From the NCBI RefSeq assembly GCF_017948305.1, contig NZ_CP072842.1:722001-786000 (forward strand): DNA of 64,000 bases. Reading direction: 5' to 3'. Under the pieces are notes generated by a model that was not told the origin of the DNA, made no database searches, and saw only the letters and a program-made list of their open reading frames with translations. The translations under genes and the position numbers were made by a program. Each line of letters begins with the position of its first letter. Within the stretch, counting starts at the first letter, position 1. This stretch comes from Faecalibacter bovis. GTDB taxonomy: Bacteria; Bacteroidota; Bacteroidia; Flavobacteriales; Weeksellaceae. Shown one piece after another: positions 54,096 to 63,396 of this stretch.

Positions 54096-54695
54096 TTAAC
54101 CTCTGTTACGATCTGCAATTAATAGCATCATATAAGAAAGTATAAACAACTCGTACTGTTCTGGTTGAGCTTTATAATTTTCTAATTTAAATTTTCTACC
54201 AAAAAATGAAGGTTCCTTAGAAATTTCCATTAATTCAGTTCCATTCAATTCTTTTAGTACATATTTTGGATTAAATACATATCCTGAAAAGAATCCTAAA
54301 ACCGGAATTTGCCCCAACAATCCGTCCATCATTCTTACTAAACCACTACGTTCATTAATCGTGAAAATATGATTATCATTCGCATCATATAAATGAAAAG
54401 TAGCTGTCCAAAGAGATTTTAAAGTCTTACGACGCGCTTTTCCAACCACTTCTCCATTTGCATTTGTAATTGTAAAAGTCTGCTGAAAATCGATTAATTT
54501 ATTCGAGCGTAATTCGTATAATATCTCCGTTTTATTTGAATCTTTATACACTTTAATCACATCTCTCCAAGAAAACATTTTTTCTCTTACATAGAATACC
54601 GAGTTTCCATTTGCATCAGAAACTGTAAAATCGTTTGAAAAAGTCGCGATATGAAATTTAAAATCTAAAGGAAATTGTAGTTGATTGATTGACAT
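54096..54695 (-). CDS. LURP-one-related / tubby-like family protein
   Basis: A 199-residue protein from ATG 54695; a TTG at 54719 would add eight residues. It shows the beta-rich pattern of the LURP-one and scramblase-like (tubby C-terminal) fold: repeated FTVSDANGNSVFYVREK, FTITNANGEVVGKARRK and FHLYDANDNHIFTINER strands with D/N-A-N-G/D turns, ending in a hydrophobic helix (YELFILSYMMLLIAD). In eukaryotes this fold binds lipids; in bacteria its role is not known. It is monocistronic. Confidence 0.75.
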   Translation of the reverse strand: MSINQLQFPLDFKFHIATFSNDFTVSDANGNSVFYVREKMFSWRDVIKVYKDSNKTEILYELRSNKLIDFQQTFTITNANGEVVGKARRKTLKSLWTATFHLYDANDNHIFTINERSGLVRMMDGLLGQIPVLGFFSGYVFNPKYVLKELNGTELMEISKEPSFFGRKFKLENYKAQPEQYELFILSYMMLLIADRNRG

Positions 54696-54786
54696 ATTTT
54701 TATCGTTATATATTATCAAAAATAATGAAATAAGTTAATTATTACCATTTATTTAAGTAAACATAACAGGCAAAATCAAAAACAAT

Positions 54787-55482
54787 TTATAAGAATTTTC
54801 TTACTTCATCTAAATGTTTAATTGTCGGTACGTCGTCCATTTCAAAATTATCATCTAACCGATCGAAGAAAATAGCTGACATTCCAAATGCTTTTGCTCC
54901 AACAGCGTCAGCAATCCAATCATCACCAATATAAATTGATTCTTTTTTATTGGCTCCAGATTTTTCCATTGCATAGCTATAAATTCGCGGATCTGGCTTC
55001 AAAATTTGTATTTCATCAGCATAAGTTACTGTATCAAAATATCCATTTAAATCAGAAGTTTCAATCTTACGTTTTGAAACTTCAATAAATCCATTTGTTA
55101 TAATATGTAATTTATATTTTGGCTTCAAATAATTTAACAATTCCATCGCACCATCAACTACTTCATTGTAATTTGTTATAGTTTCCATGTATTCGTCCTC
55201 AAAAATTCGAGCTAATGCATCGTTATCAATTCCTAAATTGTCAAAAGCTTCTTTAAAACGACGCGCGCGTAATTCTTCTTTTGTAATTTTTTTATCACGA
55301 ATCAACGCCCAAAGCCCTTCGTTACTTTCGTGGTAATGTGGATGAAACTCTTCAAACGTAAAACCATATCGGTTTTCAACATCGTATTTTATATATAATT
55401 CAGCTAAAGCGAACCTTGCGTTTTTACGGAAATCCCATAAGGTATTGTCTAAGTCGAAAAAGACATGTTTAATCGTATTCAT
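54787..55482 (-). CDS. yjjG: HAD-family nucleotidase, YjjG type
   Basis: A HAD phosphatase of 231 residues from ATG 55482; a TTG upstream would add 14 residues before the motif. The nucleophile motif is VFFDLDNTLWDF, motif II is HIITNGF, and motif III/IV is KPDPRIYSYAME with YIGDDWIADAVGAKAFGM. The NTLWDFRKNA start and length match YjjG, which dephosphorylates non-canonical pyrimidine nucleotides. It is divergent from the glycan cluster. Confidence 0.88.
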   Translation of the reverse strand: MNTIKHVFFDLDNTLWDFRKNARFALAELYIKYDVENRYGFTFEEFHPHYHESNEGLWALIRDKKITKEELRARRFKEAFDNLGIDNDALARIFEDEYMETITNYNEVVDGAMELLNYLKPKYKLHIITNGFIEVSKRKIETSDLNGYFDTVTYADEIQILKPDPRIYSYAMEKSGANKKESIYIGDDWIADAVGAKAFGMSAIFFDRLDDNFEMDDVPTIKHLDEVRKFL

Positions 55483-55536
55483 AGGTCGCAAAGTTAATGA
55501 TTTATGATGTAGATTTGTGTTCAAGAAATTCTAAGA

Positions 55537-56802
55537 TTGAAAAAGAGGTTAGAAAAATTTAAAACCAAGAATGCCAAAGGAGTGCTTTCCTTGTTGGCTG
55601 GAAATACAGTTGCTCAAATCATTATGATTTTAGGCGGATTTGTACTTGGTAGATGGTACGGACCGGAACATAACGGAACATACAATGTATTTTTAAGTTT
55701 TGTTGCGATACTTTCGATTTTGACAACCTTCCGATTAGAAAACATCTTCGTTATCTCAAAATCAACAAAAGCTATTCGAAATCTATTTTCTACGTTGTTG
55801 GTTATTACGTCTATTGCAACGTTAATTTTCTTTTTGGGATATGCGATTGCAGACGAAATTTTTACACTTAGAACTTCACTTTGGGTTGTTTTATTAAGTT
55901 CTGTTGCAGGATTGTTTACAGCTTGGTATAATTTACAAACTTCCTTATTTACAAAGTATCAATTATTTAATATCATCTCCCAAGGATTTATTATAAATGC
56001 TTTAATTTCAGTAGGTTTTCAGTTTTTATTTTACTTTTTAGGATACAAAGAAAACGGATTGATTTACGGAACTATAGTCGGAACTATTATTTCTTGTATT
56101 TATTTCTTTTCGATAACGAAAGGTCGATTAAAGAAACCAAAATTCAGTCTCTTTAAAAACACTGTTGCGAAGAACAAAGAAATTATAAAATACACTTTAC
56201 CATCTGACTCATTAAATGCAATTGCAAATAATTTAATGCCGATTTTAATCGTGTTTTATTTCACAAAAATAGAAGTTGCATTTTTTGCAATGTCGGCTAA
56301 GATGTTAATTACACCTTTATTGATTTTATCTAATGCAATGTCTAAAGTTTTCTTTCAGAAATCTGCAAGTATGATGAATCATCAACCAGAAAAGTTATAT
56401 GATCTTTCTTTAAAAGTTATCTTGTATAATGTTGGTGCAATTGCTGCATTTTTATTAGGAATGAATGTTATTGGCGTATACATTTTAGAATGGGTTTTAG
56501 GAGATGAATGGCATGGATTGAGTGTTTATGTATTTATATTATCATTTTGGATTTTGTGTCGAAGTGCGATGAATCCAATTTCTCAAATCGTAGTTGTTAT
56601 TCGTAAAAATCATTACGCTTTATACTTCAATATTTATTTGGTTTTAATTACTATTTTTTCTGTAATAATCGGAGGTATAAGAAAAGATATGCTTACCACG
56701 TTATATGTATATTCTATCCTAGCTGGTATAGGATATTTAATTCAATTATATTTCGTTTTAAGAGAACTAAAACAACTTAAATTAAGTGGTAAAAAAGCGT
56801 AA
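55537..56802 (+). CDS. Oligosaccharide flippase family membrane protein (first)
   Basis: A 421-residue protein with about 12 membrane helices of the Wzx/MATE-like flippase superfamily, beginning KGVLSLLAGNTVAQIIMILG and containing GRWYGPEHNGTYNVFLSF. Such proteins move lipid-linked sugar units across the inner membrane. The best start is TTG at 55537: no in-frame ATG lies near, and an in-frame stop occurs at 55510. It overlaps the glycosyltransferase gene by 17 bases and opens the four-gene rightward cluster. Confidence 0.82.
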   Translation: MKKRLEKFKTKNAKGVLSLLAGNTVAQIIMILGGFVLGRWYGPEHNGTYNVFLSFVAILSILTTFRLENIFVISKSTKAIRNLFSTLLVITSIATLIFFLGYAIADEIFTLRTSLWVVLLSSVAGLFTAWYNLQTSLFTKYQLFNIISQGFIINALISVGFQFLFYFLGYKENGLIYGTIVGTIISCIYFFSITKGRLKKPKFSLFKNTVAKNKEIIKYTLPSDSLNAIANNLMPILIVFYFTKIEVAFFAMSAKMLITPLLILSNAMSKVFFQKSASMMNHQPEKLYDLSLKVILYNVGAIAAFLLGMNVIGVYILEWVLGDEWHGLSVYVFILSFWILCRSAMNPISQIVVVIRKNHYALYFNIYLVLITIFSVIIGGIRKDMLTTLYVYSILAGIGYLIQLYFVLRELKQLKLSGKKA

Positions 56803-57937
56803 ACATATTTTATTTCTTACATCTTGGTATCCAGATCGAATTTTAATAGATAATGGTGATTTTATTCAACGCCATGCACAAGCTATAAGTTTACATCATG
56901 ATGTTACGGTGGTTCACGCAATCAAAGATCCAAATTTAAAAGGTAAGAAATTCGAAATTGAATCTTCTGAACAAAAGGGTTTGAAAGAAATAATCGTTTA
57001 TTTTAAACCTTCAAAAATAAGTGCATTTAATTTGTTGTTGATAATTCAAGCTTATTTAATCGGAACCAAATCTATTAAACCTTTTGATCTAATTCACCTA
57101 AACGTTGTATATCCCGCAGGATTAGTTGCTGTATATTTAAAATATAAATACAAGAAAAACCTCATTCTTACAGAGCATTGGACACAATTACATCCTGAAA
57201 ATTTTAAAACTCTTGCAAAATATAAACAAACTGCAATCCGTCGAATTTTGGATTCTGTTGATTTGGTTTTGCCTGTTTCCAAACATTTAGGGGAATCGAT
57301 TAAAAAAATTAATCCATCTATAAATTATAAAGTTATTCCTAACGTGGTTGATTTGTCGAAATTCACTCCTAGAAAGACTTTACCTACTGGAAGAATAAAA
57401 TTCTTACATCTTTCTCATTTAGGCGATCAACATAAAAATATTTCAGGAATGTTGCATGTTGCAAAACAGCTAGCAAATGATGGTTACGAATTTGAATTCC
57501 AAATCGGTGGAAATGGCGATTTACAACCAATTCATGAATTCGTTAAAACCAATAATTTAGATAAATATATTTTCCCTTTTGGTCGACTTGAACATCATGA
57601 AGTGAATCAGAAAATGAATGATTCAGATTGTTTTGTACTATTTAGTCGATACGAAAATCAGCCTTGTGTACAAGCAGAAGCCTTTGCTTGTGGTTTACCA
57701 ATTATTGCAACAAATGTTGGTGGGATCAATGAATATTTACCAAACAATTTCGGAATTCTTATCGATTCTGAAAACGAAAATCAATTGTATGATGCAATGA
57801 AAAGTGTAATCGAAGGAAAAGATTTTGCTGCACCTAAAGCTATGCACAATTACGCCAAAGAACATTTTTCTAAAGAAGAAATTTCGTTAGCTTACGATAA
57901 AATTTATAACGAGTTAAATTCTTCCAAACATGAATAG
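56786..57937 (+). CDS. GT4 family glycosyltransferase
   Basis: A GT-B fold enzyme of 383 residues from GTG 56786. The N-terminal part has FLTSWYPDRILIDNGDFIQR and LTEHWTQLHPENF. The C-terminal half has VVDLSKFTP, HLSHLGDQHKNISGML and the EX7E segment RYENQPCVQAEAFACGLPII with ATNVGGINEYL. These are typical of retaining GT4 enzymes that build surface polysaccharides. It overlaps both neighbours (17 and 8 bases). Confidence 0.9.
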   Translation: MVKKRKHILFLTSWYPDRILIDNGDFIQRHAQAISLHHDVTVVHAIKDPNLKGKKFEIESSEQKGLKEIIVYFKPSKISAFNLLLIIQAYLIGTKSIKPFDLIHLNVVYPAGLVAVYLKYKYKKNLILTEHWTQLHPENFKTLAKYKQTAIRRILDSVDLVLPVSKHLGESIKKINPSINYKVIPNVVDLSKFTPRKTLPTGRIKFLHLSHLGDQHKNISGMLHVAKQLANDGYEFEFQIGGNGDLQPIHEFVKTNNLDKYIFPFGRLEHHEVNQKMNDSDCFVLFSRYENQPCVQAEAFACGLPIIATNVGGINEYLPNNFGILIDSENENQLYDAMKSVIEGKDFAAPKAMHNYAKEHFSKEEISLAYDKIYNELNSSKHE

Positions 57938-59189
57938 TTTAATCAATTTCTTAAAAGATTTTTTCAAGAATAAAGGATTATTCGTTTTTTCGGCTTTTAT
58001 CGTTGAAAAGTTGGTTATGTTAATCAATACGATTTTCATCGTAAAAATGATTTCTCAGGAAGAATTTGGTCGTGTTACTTTAATTGCGTCCGTTTTAGCC
58101 TTCTTTATTCCATTAAGTGGATTCGGAACATTTTCTATGTTTTTAAAATTTGGTTCTGAACAAAAAACAGAAGAGGAAAAATTACAATTAAGTCAAGAAA
58201 TTTTCAGGAAAGGACTTCGAAATCAATTCATTCTTGCGGTTGGATTTATAATCATTTCAAATCTATATTCACTAAAATTTGAACATTTAGGTTGGATTAT
58301 CGCAATGTTTACCATTCGATTAATCGGTGTGTTTTTACAATCACATTTGACTATTTTTTTCCGAATAAATGGTCAAAATCAAAAATTTGCAACTGTAAAT
58401 ATTCTGGTTAATTTAATTGGTTTAGCGCTAACTTTTATGCTAACCTTTTACTTTGGAGTTTTCGGTTACATGATTTCTTTAGCGATTTCTCCGTTTATTA
58501 GTTTGTTTTTTTACACAAAAAATTTATTTCTACTCACAAGAAATACTGTACAAACTTTAGATTGGAAAAAAATGTGGCGTTATGGATGGGTTGAATCTGT
58601 TGCTTATTTTGCGTCAGAACTTTTATTCTCTATTGACATTGCAATGATTGCTTTGTTTATGACAGACAAAGACATTTCTTTATACAAAGTAGCCATCATC
58701 TTACCATTAAATTTATTGTTTATACCGTCTATGTTGTTCCAAACAGACATGCCTAGAATCATACAAAACAGCACAAATAAGACGTTTTTAAAACAATATA
58801 TATTTAATTATTATCGATTATTTATTCCTCTTAGTATAATTATACTTGTTGGCAGCTTTTTTTTGAAAGAATGGTTAATAAAACTGTTTTTTAACAGCGA
58901 TTATAGCGGCGGAAATATTACTTTTTTTATCGCTACATTAGCCGTTGTTGCAGCTATGTTAACACGTGTAATATTTATAAATCTAAATAGTGCAATTGGG
59001 AAAGCAAATTGGAACATTCGAATTTCGATACTTTCAATCATTTTATTAGTTATTTTCGATTTATTATTAATCCCAAAATATGGAATTGAAGGTGCTGCAA
59101 CAGGATTAATGCTGACTTTTACAACAATTGGATTATATTCGGCTTATCTATTTAAAACATACTTAAACGCTCTAAAAACAAATGAATAA
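57930..59189 (+). CDS. Oligosaccharide flippase family membrane protein (second)
   Basis: A 419-residue Wzx-like protein with about 12-14 helices: FSAFIVEKLVMLINTIFIVK, SQEEFGRVTLIASVLAFF, WRYGWVESVAYFASELLFSI and a C-terminal GIEGAATGLMLTF, a common flippase segment. It differs from the first flippase in sequence, so it is probably not a recent duplicate. It overlaps both neighbours by eight bases. Confidence 0.85.
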   Translation: MNSLINFLKDFFKNKGLFVFSAFIVEKLVMLINTIFIVKMISQEEFGRVTLIASVLAFFIPLSGFGTFSMFLKFGSEQKTEEEKLQLSQEIFRKGLRNQFILAVGFIIISNLYSLKFEHLGWIIAMFTIRLIGVFLQSHLTIFFRINGQNQKFATVNILVNLIGLALTFMLTFYFGVFGYMISLAISPFISLFFYTKNLFLLTRNTVQTLDWKKMWRYGWVESVAYFASELLFSIDIAMIALFMTDKDISLYKVAIILPLNLLFIPSMLFQTDMPRIIQNSTNKTFLKQYIFNYYRLFIPLSIIILVGSFFLKEWLIKLFFNSDYSGGNITFFIATLAVVAAMLTRVIFINLNSAIGKANWNIRISILSIILLVIFDLLLIPKYGIEGAATGLMLTFTTIGLYSAYLFKTYLNALKTNE

Positions 59190-59982
59190 ATTAAAAAAAA
59201 TAGTGAAAGGAATTCAAATTTTATTGAAAAAACCTTCATTAATCAACCTATTGATTAACCAAAATGAAAATTGGAAAGATAAGACCTCTAATAGTTACCA
59301 AAATGGTTTTAATCAAGTTGCTTTAAACGAAATATTTCCACAATTTAATGGTGAATTAGATACGGTTGCTTTTTTAGATGGTGGATCTATGATAACCGAT
59401 TTATTGCTTTTAAAAAACGCGTGTATTCAATTCGAAAATTGTAAATATTTTGAAATTGGAACGTGGCGAGGTGAAAGTATTATTAATCTTATCAACGTTG
59501 CGAAAGATTTAAATACATTGGATTTAGGAGCAAACGATTTTAAAAAATTTAATTTATCTCAAGCTTACGCTGATGCTCATGGATTTTTCATCAAAAATAA
59601 TTCTAAAATCAAACAACATTTAGGTGATTCTACGCAATTTGATTTTGCTGGATTAGATCAAAAATTTGATGTTATTTTTATCGATGGAAATCACGAATAT
59701 GATTTTGTAGTTTCAGACACTAAAAATGTTTTTAAACATTTGGTTCATGAAAATTCAATCGTAATTTGGCATGACTACGCCTATTCTCCAGAAAAAATTA
59801 GATATGAGATTTTGAATGCAATTTTAGATGGTACACCAACTGAAATGCATAAAAATTTATATCATGTTGAAAATACAATGTGCGCAATTTATCATCCAAA
59901 GAATTTTAAAACAAGATTGTGGCAGGAATACGAAAATCCAAGACGTACTTTTCGTGCAAATATTCAGCTTAATTCTTTGTAA
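59182..59982 (+). CDS. Class I SAM-dependent methyltransferase-like protein
   Basis: A 266-residue protein with a SAM-binding type segment KYFEIGTWRGESIINL (about 92-107), then FDVIFIDGNHEYDFVVSDTK and NSIVIWHDYAYSPEKIRYE, matching the methyltransferase 24/TylF-like group. Within a glycan cluster it may methylate a sugar. It overlaps the flippase by eight bases, and its 3' end overlaps that of the converging metalloprotease gene by 14 bases. Confidence 0.82.
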   Translation: MNKLKKIVKGIQILLKKPSLINLLINQNENWKDKTSNSYQNGFNQVALNEIFPQFNGELDTVAFLDGGSMITDLLLLKNACIQFENCKYFEIGTWRGESIINLINVAKDLNTLDLGANDFKKFNLSQAYADAHGFFIKNNSKIKQHLGDSTQFDFAGLDQKFDVIFIDGNHEYDFVVSDTKNVFKHLVHENSIVIWHDYAYSPEKIRYEILNAILDGTPTEMHKNLYHVENTMCAIYHPKNFKTRLWQEYENPRRTFRANIQLNSL

Positions 59983-61216
59983 TTGAATTTGATGATTTAT
60001 TCACAAAATTTGAAAATTCAGCTCCATTTGGTTGAGTTAATTTTCCATTTTTAGTGAATATAATTTTAGCGTTTTTACCAAAAGTTACTTTTGCTTGAGG
60101 TGGTAAAATTATTGGTTCAGTAATAGTCAAAATGACTTGATCTTCTAGTTTTAAATTAGAATAAAAACGCTGCTTTTTTGACCATGTTTCATTTTTATTG
60201 ATAGAGAAAGTATTTCCTAAAAAAGAATCGTCTGTTACAAACTGAATCAGATTTGATTCACGTAAATTTTTATGTGCTTTAAGGATTTCTGTCGGTTGTA
60301 AATAATTACGAGCATGACCAGCAGCCTGCGACATAATGCTGTATTGACATTTGTTTACGCCGTGATATTCGTTACTATGCGACAAACCTAAAGTATGCCC
60401 CAATTCGTGAGCAGTACCAACTGCATCGCCTAAATGCCAATTACGAGTGTCATTCCAATTTGTTTTATGTTCTATCGGCGCCTGATAACGATGCCATAAA
60501 TATTTTAAATATCGATTAGGAACATGAACGCTAGAAGTTCGCTCTAAATTAGTTGTAGAGGGAAATTGAGAAGCTTCAGTCCCAATTAAATGAAAGCCTT
60601 TACCTTTGGTTTTATTTAATTCATCAAAATTTTTCCCTTCCATAGTTAGGTAAAGAAATACACCTTTTGGGATTGACGAATCTGCAGATAATTTTTTATC
60701 CAAATTACTCAAATACCAATTTTCTGATGGCGATAATCCATTGTATTTTTTCGCAGCTAAATCGGCTCCACTATTCATGTAATCCCAAGCATAAGCATCT
60801 ACCAATTCAATAAAATTAAATTTAAATCTGATTTTAGAATCGCTATAAAAATCTGTTCCTGTATAGCATCCACTAAAATCTTGCGGTTTTTTAAAATTGT
60901 TCCAATAGGTATTAATTTTATCAAAATATTCTGTCAATAATTGCTTTTCTTCAGCATTTTTTAGATCAAAATTTGTTTGATTTTTATTGTCACGCTTTAA
61001 CACAAACACATTTACATTTAATGTGATTGGATTTAAGTCATTTGTGATTTTAAAATTATCTATTGTAGTTAGTTGTCCACCCTGATTTGAATTTGAAGTA
61101 TTAGAAGGTGTCGTTGTATTTCCGCTTTGCTGATTTGGCATTGTTAAACCAATAGTTGGGTTAACAGCACATGAAATAAAACTAATTAGAATCGAAAAAT
61201 AAACAAATAACTTCAT
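59969..61216 (-). CDS. Metzincin-type zinc metalloprotease lipoprotein
   Basis: A 415-residue protein with lipobox SFISC (Cys16), a low-complexity Ser/Asn/Thr/Gly linker (about 27-50), and a protease domain with the extended zinc motif HELGHTLGLSH (His270, Glu271, His274, His280). Then comes the Met-turn YSIM (Met295). This is the metzincin arrangement, as in pappalysin- or matrixin-like enzymes. A C-terminal beta segment (EPIILPPQAKVTFGKNAKII) resembles domains seen on Bacteroidetes surface proteins. It sits among glycan genes; the substrate is unknown. Confidence 0.87.
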   Translation of the reverse strand: MKLFVYFSILISFISCAVNPTIGLTMPNQQSGNTTTPSNTSNSNQGGQLTTIDNFKITNDLNPITLNVNVFVLKRDNKNQTNFDLKNAEEKQLLTEYFDKINTYWNNFKKPQDFSGCYTGTDFYSDSKIRFKFNFIELVDAYAWDYMNSGADLAAKKYNGLSPSENWYLSNLDKKLSADSSIPKGVFLYLTMEGKNFDELNKTKGKGFHLIGTEASQFPSTTNLERTSSVHVPNRYLKYLWHRYQAPIEHKTNWNDTRNWHLGDAVGTAHELGHTLGLSHSNEYHGVNKCQYSIMSQAAGHARNYLQPTEILKAHKNLRESNLIQFVTDDSFLGNTFSINKNETWSKKQRFYSNLKLEDQVILTITEPIILPPQAKVTFGKNAKIIFTKNGKLTQPNGAEFSNFVNKSSNSITKN

Positions 61217-61249
61217 ATCAGATTGTTTATTACTAATTTAGTTAAAATA

Positions 61250-62524
61250 TTACAATTTTTTAATTTCGTTTAAACTCATTTTATCAGAACGAATTTCAAT
61301 AAATTCTTTAACTGATTGAAACATCCAATCAATATCTTTCCCTTCAGCTTCATTATTTAAATAAACCTCGATTAATCCTTTGTTATTGTTTAGCCAAGGA
61401 ACCATGTAATAATTTAATCCGCCTTTGTATGCATTTTCAGTATGAAATTTATTCCCTAAACTTGTCATTAAAGCAATTTCTCTTGTCGAAAAATAATAAA
61501 AAGGAGTTGCTAAAATTGAAATAAAAACCAGTCTTTTAAACGCTTGATTTCTTAATGAAATATTTGCGACTCCGAAACATAAAATGATCATGTAACAGAT
61601 GTTAAAATTCAAGAAAAAGACATAATTATCACTGACTGCATAAATTGTTGAAAAACAAAACACAGGAATACAAATAATTACCAAAAATAAAAAAATGTAA
61701 TTCTTATATAAGGTTTTAAAAGGTAGAAAAAGCACCAATAAATTTAAAAACCAAAAGTTATAAGCCAAATAAAATATAGCTTTTGCGATATCTTTTGCAA
61801 AAGAAGAAATTGGCTTATTATAAGTATCAGAAACCCATGTTTGTGTAGATGAAGAAAGTACATTTTTTATACTTTCTTGATTCAAAATCGGGTAAATATA
61901 TAAACTGCACAAAAACAAAACAGGTATTAAGAGACAAAATATTGTATGTTTTAGATTGTTAGAATTCTTGAAATTCACAAAACAAAGAAAAGCATAAGAC
62001 GGAAGTAACAAAATCCCTTGAATATGACTATACAAGCTAATTCCTAAGATAACTCCTGCATAAATGAAAAATTTTTTATGTTGTTCTTTAAAATAACGAA
62101 CAGAAAAATAAACGTAAGAAATAATCCACATCAGCGAAAACGTGTAAACTTCGACATTGGATGTATTTTTCCAAAAAGTAAATGAAAAACCAAAGGCTAA
62201 AGTTCCTAAAATTGCGATCCATTTTTCGTTGAAAATCTTCTCTATTGTTTTAAACAAAATTGCCAATACCAATACTGCACATAAAATATTTACCCATCTG
62301 CCTATTTCGATTGGATCTATAAATGGAACTATTTTATAGATTAAAACGGTAAAATTTTGATACAAAAAATGCGTTATCGAATATGTTTCCATGTTAAACT
62401 TATTGTTTTCTATATCCAAAATCTTTCCCAGAGAATCACCGAATGTTATTTTGCTAAAACTCGTAAATCTGTAAAGAATGATGAAAAAGATTGAAATTAA
62501 GAGTACGTAGAAATTCTTTTTCAT
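61250..62524 (-). CDS. Polytopic GT-C-like glycosyltransferase or O-antigen-type membrane protein
   Basis: A 424-residue protein with about ten to eleven helices and an early loop (FGDSLGKILDIENNKFNM) in the place where GT-C enzymes carry catalytic acids. Further marks are GRWVNILCAVLVLAILF, FGFSFTFWKNTSNVEVYTFS and LGISLYSHIQGILLLPS, which resemble the DUF2723/GT39-like protein mannosyltransferase group. A C-terminal soluble segment follows the last helix. Activity is inferred from fold pattern and from position in the glycan cluster. Confidence 0.7.
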   Translation of the reverse strand: MKKNFYVLLISIFFIILYRFTSFSKITFGDSLGKILDIENNKFNMETYSITHFLYQNFTVLIYKIVPFIDPIEIGRWVNILCAVLVLAILFKTIEKIFNEKWIAILGTLAFGFSFTFWKNTSNVEVYTFSLMWIISYVYFSVRYFKEQHKKFFIYAGVILGISLYSHIQGILLLPSYAFLCFVNFKNSNNLKHTIFCLLIPVLFLCSLYIYPILNQESIKNVLSSSTQTWVSDTYNKPISSFAKDIAKAIFYLAYNFWFLNLLVLFLPFKTLYKNYIFLFLVIICIPVFCFSTIYAVSDNYVFFLNFNICYMIILCFGVANISLRNQAFKRLVFISILATPFYYFSTREIALMTSLGNKFHTENAYKGGLNYYMVPWLNNNKGLIEVYLNNEAEGKDIDWMFQSVKEFIEIRSDKMSLNEIKKL

Positions 62525-62526
62525 TT

Positions 62527-63396
62527 TTAAAATTTAAGATTTTGATACACTTTTAAATATCTATTTTCAGCTCTGAAACTTGAATTAAATTCGTTAACAC
62601 CTTTTATTGATGAACCTTCAAAATCTAATATCAATCCTTTTTTCGTGTATTTTTTTATCATAAAATCTACGATAAACGTATTAAAGTTTATTGAATAATT
62701 TATTCTTTTTGCATTACACAACTGAATTAATCGGTTGCCCGAAACAATGTAAAAAGAACTGGCTACAACTTTTCCTTCCTCAAGAATTGAAATTGTTTTA
62801 CCTAAATTTCTGTTCTGAATTTCAATCACCAAAAGCTGTAATTTATCCAATGATAAATTGTTTTTAATTTCTTGATAATCTTCTTTCAATAACGCAATAA
62901 AACTCTGATCATTAGAAGATTCTACGATTGAAAATTGCTTTGGTAAACCTTTTCTAATTTCTTGTTTTCTATTCTTTCTTATAGTTGAAGTATAAGAATC
63001 ATAATCGAAATTAAGACTTAAAATCTGATTTAATTTAGTCGCATTTTCTATTTCATAATCCAAGACATTTTGTTCGTTAAAACAGTAATACCTAACAATA
63101 TTTGTTTGTAATATTTTCTGAAATTCTAAAAATAATTCTTTTGTAAAATTTTTTGAATGAAAAACACCTAATTGTTGGCAATATATGGGTTGAGAAATAA
63201 ACTTAATGCCAATTTTTTTGACAAAAGGTAAAGGCATAATCGCTTCGTAATCATTCAAAATCAAACAATCCCATTGTTTATTGGTTAAAATATCCAAATA
63301 CCAATGTTCTGCATAAATCATATAATTAATTGATTGCGCTAAACATCTTGTATATTTTTCAAGATCTAAATCTTTTCTTTTAATTCTTTTAATCAT
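62527..63396 (-). CDS. FemAB/GNAT-like acyltransferase
   Basis: A 289-residue protein from ATG 63396; an upstream start would overlap the previous gene more. The pattern is that of tandem GNAT (FemAB-like) proteins: PLPFVKKIGIKFISQPIYCQ, TIRKNRKQEIRKGLP near the middle, then ISILEEGKVVASSFYIVSGN and LDFEGSSIKGVNEFNSSFRA. Such proteins transfer amino acids or acetyl groups during envelope or glycan synthesis. It lies two bases before the GT-C-like gene and overlaps the deacetylase gene by eight bases. Confidence 0.75.
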   Translation of the reverse strand: MIKRIKRKDLDLEKYTRCLAQSINYMIYAEHWYLDILTNKQWDCLILNDYEAIMPLPFVKKIGIKFISQPIYCQQLGVFHSKNFTKELFLEFQKILQTNIVRYYCFNEQNVLDYEIENATKLNQILSLNFDYDSYTSTIRKNRKQEIRKGLPKQFSIVESSNDQSFIALLKEDYQEIKNNLSLDKLQLLVIEIQNRNLGKTISILEEGKVVASSFYIVSGNRLIQLCNAKRINYSINFNTFIVDFMIKKYTKKGLILDFEGSSIKGVNEFNSSFRAENRYLKVYQNLKF

